Origin: DASQDN01 sp035630195
GTDB lineage: Bacteria > Acidobacteriota > Terriglobia > Bryobacterales > Bryobacteraceae
DNA length: 21,815 nt
Direction: 5' to 3'
NCBI GenBank assembly: GCA_035630195.1
Contig: DASQLD010000397.1
Location: 1 to 21,815, forward strand
Shown: positions 16,326 through 21,815 of the stretch, piece by piece
Position numbering within the stretch: the first letter of the stretch is position 1
Layout: every line of letters begins with the position of its first letter
Translations under genes and position numbers: made by a program
Notes under the pieces: generated by a model
What the model saw: only the letters and a program-made list of their open reading frames with translations
The model's database searches: none
Told to the model about the DNA's origin: nothing

Positions 16326-16345
16326 CCAAACTTCGCAACGGAACC
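16326..16345 (-). repeat. Terminal inverted repeat of second IS6 element (right)
   Basis: Minus-strand GGTTCCGTTGCGAAGTTTGG, a near match to the canonical IS6 end, located 27 bp before the transposase start. Confidence 0.75.
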
Positions 16346-16363
16346 GATCGCGTCGCGAGCACA

Positions 16364-19300
16364 TCAGAAATCGAAGCGCAGACCGACCTGCAAAACACGC
16401 ATAGTGGTTCCGACCAGAATTCCGGTTATCCGCCCGGCGCTATTCGGACCGGAATCCACCTGTGTGTTGGGATTCGCCATGTTCGTGTGATTGAAGGCGT
16501 TGTAGGCTTCTCCCCGGAGTTGGAAGCTTTTGGTTTCGGTGACAGAAAAACGCTTGGCCAAGCTGTGATCGGAGTTGATCAAACCTGGGCCGCGGAGCGA
16601 ACCCCGGCTGGATGTACCGAACTGATATTGTCCCGGGACCTGGAACGCAGCGAGATTGAACCAAAGGTTTCTCGATTGGCCGCCCGGCACCTCGTATGGG
16701 TCGACGCCCGGCACACGATTGGGTCGAAGAGAGGCTCCGGTGACATCTGCATTTAGGTGTGAGTTATTCACTAAAGTCGGCGTGATCGCTAATCCGCTCT
16801 GCAGGAGCGTCACGGTACCAAGCTCCCACCCGCCAAGGATCAAGTCTACCGCCCCGCTGGCATTCGCGAGATAGCGACGCCCCTTGCCGAATGGAAGCTG
16901 CGCGTTCAGCCCTATAGTAGCCACGTGAGTCCGGTCGAAATCGGCGATGCCGCGGTTGAGTCTGCCGTTCACGAGCAATCCGCCAGCGGTATCCAGCGTC
17001 TTGGACCACGTGTACGTTGCGAGCAGCGACACACCTTGGGAGAATCGCTTGGTCAGCTTCGTCTGCAATGCCTGGTAACTGTTGCTCCCCATATTGGACG
17101 CATCGGTGATGCCTTGCGTGAGACCGAACTTGACGAACAACGGGCGCCGGGGATTCAGTGGTCCGGGACCTGGAACCGCCTGATTCATCGGCCATCCGAT
17201 CCGAAGGTGGCGCCCTACGTTTCCAACGTATGTGGCCGTTGCTGTCGTGTCGCTGCCGATGAGACGTTCGATGGAAAAGTTCCACGAATCGACGTAGGAG
17301 TAACCAAGGTCGTCAGGGCGATAGCTTGCGCCCACGCGATCCGGAAGGGGCAGGATCCCGTTCGAGGGAATCGCCGGCACGATCGGGGTCGGCGGCCCCT
17401 GATTGAGGGTGAACACCGGAGTGTACAGGTTCGGCTGTTGTACGGTCTGCGTGATAAGCGTCGGGTAATTGTTCGCAGTGTTGTTGAATGTGTTGCCGAA
17501 GATCTCCTGAAAGTACGAACGTCCCCAGCCGGTGCGTAGCACTGTTTTGGGAGTGAGTTGATACGCGAAAGCAAGACGCGGCGAGAAGTTCGTCCATTGC
17601 GTCTTGACTCCGGCAGACTTGCTGTTGGGACCAGCCCCGGCAATGATGACGGAGTTTGTGACCACGTCATACCGCGACCCTTGCCCTTCGTTGACGCTTT
17701 GGTTCGGGAACCAGGTGTCCCACCGCAATCCAAGGCTCATTGTCAGTTTGGGAGTTATGCGCCACGTGTCCTGGACGAAATAGAACATGCGCCACTGCAT
17801 ATCTTCCATGTCGATGGCATTTAAGACGAAACGCTCAAACAAGCTCGGGGCGCCGAGCAGAAATGTCGCAGCTCCGATGCCCGACCCTGGGACATCGGCG
17901 GATCCAGTGACGGTAGGCGCGAACGTGAAGTTGCCGTTGCGCTTGCGATCGCTTGGCAGGCGGCGATTTTGAGCGCGGCGAATATCGGTTCCCCATTTCA
18001 AGTTGTGATTGCCATGAATCTTTGTCCAATTGTTGACAAACTGAAACACGAACTCCCGTTGGTCCAGCGGGCAGTTGCACTGGTTCACCTGCAAACTGTA
18101 TCCCATGCGGAAGGCGCCATTGCCCGTGACCTCAATGGACGGTAGCCCGGAGGTGTCAGGACGGTCGGGCAGATTGACGTTCGGGATACCCGCATCGAGA
18201 GCGGTGTTACGGCCGAAGTCGAGTGGAAGCACGTTTACTTTGTATTGGGAATATCCGAATCGGAAGTCGGTCAACAGCGATGAGCTGATCAGATAGTTGA
18301 ATCCCCACACGGCGTTCTGATTGCGCGCCGGAGCCTCGCCGGAGAACAATAATCCCGACAATCCGGGGCCGCCTACGTACTGCCCGAAGGCAGCGGGCGC
18401 GACACGACGAAAGTCAGCAAAGCTGTACCGGGAGAAATATCGGAAGGAATCGGAGAGGTAGTGGTCGACACGAATATCGAACTGGTCGGCGTCATAGCGG
18501 TCTGAATCCTGCGAAGTGAAGTTGTTGTTGATCGCTCCAGCCGCACCGGAGTTGGGGAGCGGCAGCATGGTAATAAGATTCCTCGCCTGAGGCGATATGC
18601 GATCCGCAGGAATGCGGTTGTTTGGGAAGGGCATACGGCCGCGTCCATCTGCGTCTCCGGTCAGCGGGTCATAAATGCGTTCGGCGAACGCGCTGAAATC
18701 TCCACTGCGGACTGCCTCGGTAGGCACTGTTGTGAGGACTGAGGCGCCTGTGCGACGGCGTGTTCCCTGGTAGTCGCCAAAGAGGAACAGCTTGTTCTTC
18801 ATGATGGGTCCGCCGAGCGAGCCACCGAACTGATTCCAACGGAGAGGCGGTGGTCCGAGAGGTTCGCTGAATGGATTGCGGGCATTCATGATATTGTTCT
18901 GCAGGAACTCAAACAAAGACCCGTGCAGTTGGTTGGTCCCTGATTTGGTTTCTACCTGGATGACCGCGCCTCCGGCTTGCGCGAACTCCGCGTCGAAGTT
19001 GCCGCCCGTGTACTTCATTTCTTTGACGGAATCGATGCTGGGGTTGACGATCACTATTCCCAGCACCGGGTCATTGTTGTCGGTGCCGTCGATCATGAAG
19101 TTCGTGGAGCCGAAGGTTTGTCCATTGTTGTTGATCTGAATTCCACCTTGCGGGTTTTCACTCGAGGCATGCTGGCCGAGGACGCGCTGGGCGCCGGGCA
19201 TCAGCAGTTGAAGTGAAGTGATATTGCGATTCAAGGTGGGCAAATCCTGGATCTCTTTACTGGTGAGAGCGGTGCTGACTTCGGCGCGATCTGTGACGAG

Positions 19301-19669
19301 CGGTGGAGCGGCACTGGTGACGTTGACCTGCTCCGTTACTTGTCCGACTGTAAGTTGCGCATCAACACGTGTGGATGTTCCCAGCGCGATGCGAACCTCC
19401 TTCTGTACAAGACGCTGAAATCCCGGAGCTTCGAATTCCGCTGTATAGTCGCCTACGCTGAGCTGCGTGATTATGTAATTGCCGGACTCATTGGTAACGG
19501 CGCCGTAACTGACACCTCTTTCTTCGCTACGTACAGTGACTTTGGCTCCAGCGACGATGGCGCCGGCCGGATCGCTTACTGTTCCTATCAAGCTGCCGAA
19601 TGTGGCCTGTGCGAAGAGAGACGGCGCCAACGCGATAACGCATAGGACACCGAGGAAGAGCCGTGGCAT
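16364..19669 (-). CDS. Oar-like TonB-dependent outer-membrane receptor
   Basis: A 1101-residue protein with signal peptide (PRLFLGVLCVIALAPSLFAQ). Residues about 23-110 form a carboxypeptidase-regulatory-like domain (GSLIGTVSDPAGAIVAGAKV, NESGNYIITQLSVGDYTAEF). A plug domain follows to about 240 (LTSKEIQDLPTLNRNITSLQ, NFMIDGTDNNDP, GGAVIQVETKSGTNQLHGS). The rest is a large beta-barrel, including FGGSLGGPIMKNKLFLFGDY, typical of acidobacterial Oar-like receptors. The C-terminus LRFDF with final Phe is the outer-membrane assembly signal. Such proteins import large or polymeric substrates using TonB energy; the substrate is unknown. The start is firm: AGGAGG lies about 5 bp before ATG 19669. A sigma70-like promoter lies upstream at 19703-19731. 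Its 3' end is only 18 bp from an IS6 element, but the frame is intact. Confidence 0.95.
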   Translation of the reverse strand: MPRLFLGVLCVIALAPSLFAQATFGSLIGTVSDPAGAIVAGAKVTVRSEERGVSYGAVTNESGNYIITQLSVGDYTAEFEAPGFQRLVQKEVRIALGTSTRVDAQLTVGQVTEQVNVTSAAPPLVTDRAEVSTALTSKEIQDLPTLNRNITSLQLLMPGAQRVLGQHASSENPQGGIQINNNGQTFGSTNFMIDGTDNNDPVLGIVIVNPSIDSVKEMKYTGGNFDAEFAQAGGAVIQVETKSGTNQLHGSLFEFLQNNIMNARNPFSEPLGPPPLRWNQFGGSLGGPIMKNKLFLFGDYQGTRRRTGASVLTTVPTEAVRSGDFSAFAERIYDPLTGDADGRGRMPFPNNRIPADRISPQARNLITMLPLPNSGAAGAINNNFTSQDSDRYDADQFDIRVDHYLSDSFRYFSRYSFADFRRVAPAAFGQYVGGPGLSGLLFSGEAPARNQNAVWGFNYLISSSLLTDFRFGYSQYKVNVLPLDFGRNTALDAGIPNVNLPDRPDTSGLPSIEVTGNGAFRMGYSLQVNQCNCPLDQREFVFQFVNNWTKIHGNHNLKWGTDIRRAQNRRLPSDRKRNGNFTFAPTVTGSADVPGSGIGAATFLLGAPSLFERFVLNAIDMEDMQWRMFYFVQDTWRITPKLTMSLGLRWDTWFPNQSVNEGQGSRYDVVTNSVIIAGAGPNSKSAGVKTQWTNFSPRLAFAYQLTPKTVLRTGWGRSYFQEIFGNTFNNTANNYPTLITQTVQQPNLYTPVFTLNQGPPTPIVPAIPSNGILPLPDRVGASYRPDDLGYSYVDSWNFSIERLIGSDTTATATYVGNVGRHLRIGWPMNQAVPGPGPLNPRRPLFVKFGLTQGITDASNMGSNSYQALQTKLTKRFSQGVSLLATYTWSKTLDTAGGLLVNGRLNRGIADFDRTHVATIGLNAQLPFGKGRRYLANASGAVDLILGGWELGTVTLLQSGLAITPTLVNNSHLNADVTGASLRPNRVPGVDPYEVPGGQSRNLWFNLAAFQVPGQYQFGTSSRGSLRGPGLINSDHSLAKRFSVTETKSFQLRGEAYNAFNHTNMANPNTQVDSGPNSAGRITGILVGTTMRVLQVGLRFDF

Positions 19670-19702
19670 TGGGGCCTCCTGAAACCGAGTTTGCTGCAGA
19701 TA

Positions 19703-19731
19703 CTTCTAACTTGTCTTTCAAACGTTGTCAA
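19703..19731 (-). promoter_or_regulatory. Sigma70-like promoter of the TonB-dependent receptor gene
   Basis: Minus strand TTGACA (19726-19731, perfect -35), a 17-bp spacer, then TAGAAG (19703-19708, four of six -10 bases). It would give a leader of about 25-30 bases before ATG 19669. The -35 overlaps the short palindrome GTTGTCAAC, which might be an operator half. Confidence 0.55.
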
Positions 19732-19788
19732 CATTATTCGGAAAGCTAATTCAAAAAGCTTCATTCCGTTTGAGGGGGCGAATCCCGC

Positions 19789-19794
19789 TATAAT
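19789..19794 (+). promoter_or_regulatory. Perfect -10 hexamer of the cytochrome c/DUF1549 gene
   Basis: TATAAT lies 28 bp before ATG 19823. A -35 at the right distance is weak (CCGTTT around 19766-19771), so activity may need an activator. It diverges from the receptor promoter. Confidence 0.45.
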
Positions 19795-19822
19795 CGATCC
19801 ACGCCGAGCGCCGGCAATCACT

Positions 19823-21815
19823 ATGATTCGGATGTTTCTCTTTTTCTCGTTTCTTGCATGCGCTTGCGCAGCGGACAATGCCGAGCTGTTCCGGCGCGAG
19901 ATTCAGCCGATTCTCGAGACCCATTGCGCTTCGTGCCACAGCGGAGCCCAAGCCCAAAGCGGATTCACTGTTCGCAGCTTTGAAGACGTGCTTCGAGGGG
20001 GTAAGCGCGGGAGCGCACTCACTCCGGGCGCGGCCAAACAGAGCGCGCTGATTCAATACATCCGAGGCGAAAAGTCGCCGCGCATGCCGCTCGGCGCCAC
20101 GCTGCCGGATGCCACCGTCGCGAAACTGACGGCGGTTATCGATTCGATGCAGCCGGTGAGTGCCCCAGCGCCATCCGCAAGCGACGACCACATGCAGTGG
20201 CTTCTGAGCAAGCCACAGCGCCCCGCTACGCCAAACGTGAAGCAGGCGGCATGGGTGCGCAATCAAGTGGATGCGTTCGTTCTCGCCAGGCTGGAAAGCC
20301 GAGGATTCGCTCCGGCTCCGGCAGCGGACCGGCGTGCCTTATTGCGTCGAGTGTATTTCGACCTGATTGGAATGCCGCCCTCGCCAGAAGAGGCACGCGC
20401 ATTTTTGAATGACGCTGCGCCCGATGCTTACGAAAAGCTGATCGACAAGCTGCTGGCGGACCCTCGCTATGGGGAGCGCTGGGCACGCCACTGGCTAGAC
20501 TTGGCCCGATACGCGGAATCGGATGGGTTTGCGGTGGATACGGAACGGCCCACGGCATGGCGGTATCGGGATTATGTGATCCGTGCCTTTCAGACGGACA
20601 AGCCATATGACACGTTTGTCAAAGAGCAGATTGCCGGGGACGAGATACGCGGCGAAGGCGAGCGGTCTGAGCGATTGATCGCAACGAGCTTTCTTCGCAT
20701 GGGCACATGGGAGGCCGATGCTACATCGAAGCAGCAACTCCGCCAGGATTTCCTGAACGACGTGACAGGTACAACCGCGTCCGTGTTCCTGGGGCTGACG
20801 GTGGGTTGCGCGCAGTGCCATAACCACAAATACGATCCGATACCGCAACAGGACTTTTATCGCTTGCAGGCGTTCTTTGCCGCTACTGGTGTGGGTGAGG
20901 AACCGGCTCCTTTCACGAAAGATGAGAACGCGCGCGAGATGAAGCGGCGCTTTCGCGAATATGAGGACCAGTTGGAAGCGGCAGCAGCGGAGCTCGAAAA
21001 ACGACGCGAAGAGCTGAAGCAGCGGTTCCTTCTGTTGAAGAACGTGAAAGCGGACGACGCCTCGGTAAAGGAGTTCCTTCGTGAATTAAATGTTGCGAAC
21101 GTGTTCTTTCAGGAGCGCGAAGACGCAATTTTTAAGACTTCGGAGTGGGAACGTTACGGGGAGGCGCGGGATGTAGCACAGAACACGGCCGAGTTGATGC
21201 GGCGTTATCGCCCAGTCGCTTATGCCGTTCACGACGTAGCTCCACCCAATGTGCCCGCGCTGCCGGATACCCACGTGCTGGCCTCGGGAGAACTCGATGC
21301 AGAGGGCGAGAAGGTGGAGCCCGGATTCCTACGGTGCGTCACGGGTAGTGCGGATGCTGCGAAAATTCCGTTTGCAGGAGGCAGCAGCGGGCGGCGAATG
21401 GCGCTTGCGGAATGGCTCGCGAGCAAGGAGAATCCGTTGACCGCCAGGGTGATGGTGAACCGAATCTGGCAGTATCATTTCGGCAATGGGATCGTTCGCA
21501 CGGCCAGTGACTTCGGCAAGAATGGCGCTCGGCCATCGCATCCCGAGTTGCTCGATTGGCTTGCCACGGAATTCATGGAGAAGGGTTGGAGCGTGAAGGC
21601 GATGCACCGTTTGATGCTGACGTCGAACGCCTATCAACAATCCACCAGCCATCCCGAAGCGGCGCGCTATGCCGAGGTGGATTCGAACAACGAGCTGTTG
21701 TGGCGGATGAACTGGAACCGGCTCGATGCCGAGTCATTGCGCGATACGTTGTTGTCGCTAGGGGGGCAACTGCACCCGGCGGCGGGTGGTCCCGGGGCGC
21801 TGCTGGATGTCCCTG
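19823..21815 (+). CDS. Planctomycete cytochrome c/DUF1549/DUF1553 protein, 3' end off window
   Basis: An open frame of 664 codons runs to the window end without a stop. A short signal peptide (FLFFSFLACACA) is followed by a planctomycete-type cytochrome c domain: ILETHCASCHS (C35, C38, H39) binds haem. DUF1549 (about 135-355) begins near AAWVRNQVDAFVLARLESRG, with LLRRVYFDLIGMPPSPEEA and RYGERWARHWLDLARYAESD, and ends with a second CxxCH, VGCAQCHNHKYDPIPQQDFY (C329, C332, H333). A charged coiled-coil-like segment (about 375-410) follows. DUF1553 starts near 535 (MALAEWLASKENPLTARVMV, NRIWQYHFGNGIVRT, HPELLDWLATEF). These periplasmic proteins usually pair with DUF1501 proteins; biochemical role unknown. 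ATG 19823 or 19832 may be the start; no clear ribosome binding site is seen. Confidence 0.93.
   Translation, partial: MIRMFLFFSFLACACAADNAELFRREIQPILETHCASCHSGAQAQSGFTVRSFEDVLRGGKRGSALTPGAAKQSALIQYIRGEKSPRMPLGATLPDATVAKLTAVIDSMQPVSAPAPSASDDHMQWLLSKPQRPATPNVKQAAWVRNQVDAFVLARLESRGFAPAPAADRRALLRRVYFDLIGMPPSPEEARAFLNDAAPDAYEKLIDKLLADPRYGERWARHWLDLARYAESDGFAVDTERPTAWRYRDYVIRAFQTDKPYDTFVKEQIAGDEIRGEGERSERLIATSFLRMGTWEADATSKQQLRQDFLNDVTGTTASVFLGLTVGCAQCHNHKYDPIPQQDFYRLQAFFAATGVGEEPAPFTKDENAREMKRRFREYEDQLEAAAAELEKRREELKQRFLLLKNVKADDASVKEFLRELNVANVFFQEREDAIFKTSEWERYGEARDVAQNTAELMRRYRPVAYAVHDVAPPNVPALPDTHVLASGELDAEGEKVEPGFLRCVTGSADAAKIPFAGGSSGRRMALAEWLASKENPLTARVMVNRIWQYHFGNGIVRTASDFGKNGARPSHPELLDWLATEFMEKGWSVKAMHRLMLTSNAYQQSTSHPEAARYAEVDSNNELLWRMNWNRLDAESLRDTLLSLGGQLHPAAGGPGALLDVP

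Larger units (their letters stand above)
15513..16345 (-). mobile_element. Nearly intact IS6-family insertion sequence
   Basis: The transposase is enclosed by terminal repeats: GGTTTTATTGCGAACTTG at 15513-15530, and CCAAACTTCGCAACGGAACC at 16326-16345 (minus strand GGTTCCGTTGCGAAGTTTGG). The right end closely resembles the canonical IS6 end GGTTCTGTTGCAAAGTTT. Length is 833 bp, typical for the family. The 8-bp flanks (15505-15512 and 16346-16353) do not match. The element separates the hydrolase relic from the TonB-dependent receptor gene, ending only 18 bp from the receptor stop. Confidence 0.85.

Overview
The window looks like an accessory, insertion-sequence-rich stretch of an acidobacterial genome, most likely of the Solibacter/Bryobacter type. 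This is an inference from gene content: an Oar-like TonB-dependent receptor of about 1,100 residues with a carboxypeptidase-regulatory N-domain and C-terminal Phe, a planctomycete-type cytochrome c/DUF1549/DUF1553 protein, ECF sigma factors with HC2 zinc-finger anti-sigma partners, a TPR-CHAT protein, and PEP-CTERM-like sorting. No rRNA, tRNA or CRISPR array was seen.

Layout. Positions 1-2006 hold two decayed transposases: an integrase-core (DDE) element with several frameshifts, then an IS6-family element with recognisable terminal repeats. Positions 2120-10077 hold eight closely packed minus-strand genes. In transcription order they encode a secreted protein, an exported ankyrin-repeat protein, a PEP-CTERM-like metalloprotease, a GNAT-like acyltransferase, an ECF sigma factor, a membrane HC2 zinc-finger anti-sigma protein, a 269-residue protein of unknown family, and a TPR-CHAT protein. 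The last four form a tight sigma/anti-sigma/unknown/CHAT operon, with a 1-bp overlap between the sigma and anti-sigma genes.

Positions 10085-16345 are largely a gene graveyard. They contain a glycerophosphodiester phosphodiesterase relic, a degraded IS481-family element that cuts the end of an unidentified gene, a decayed SnoaL-like gene, a seemingly intact second ECF sigma factor with a 46-residue truncated zinc-finger partner, an alpha/beta-hydrolase gene broken by one amber codon, and an almost intact IS6 element with one extra base.

Positions 16364-21815 are ordinary again. The large TonB-dependent receptor (minus) and the cytochrome c/DUF1549/DUF1553 gene (plus, running off the window) are transcribed divergently from a 153-bp region with visible sigma70-like promoter elements.

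The most interesting unit is the sigma/anti-sigma/unknown/CHAT operon. A caspase-like protease candidate is encoded with a sigma factor and its membrane-bound inhibitor, which suggests signal-dependent proteolytic control of transcription. That is a hypothesis, not something the sequence proves.
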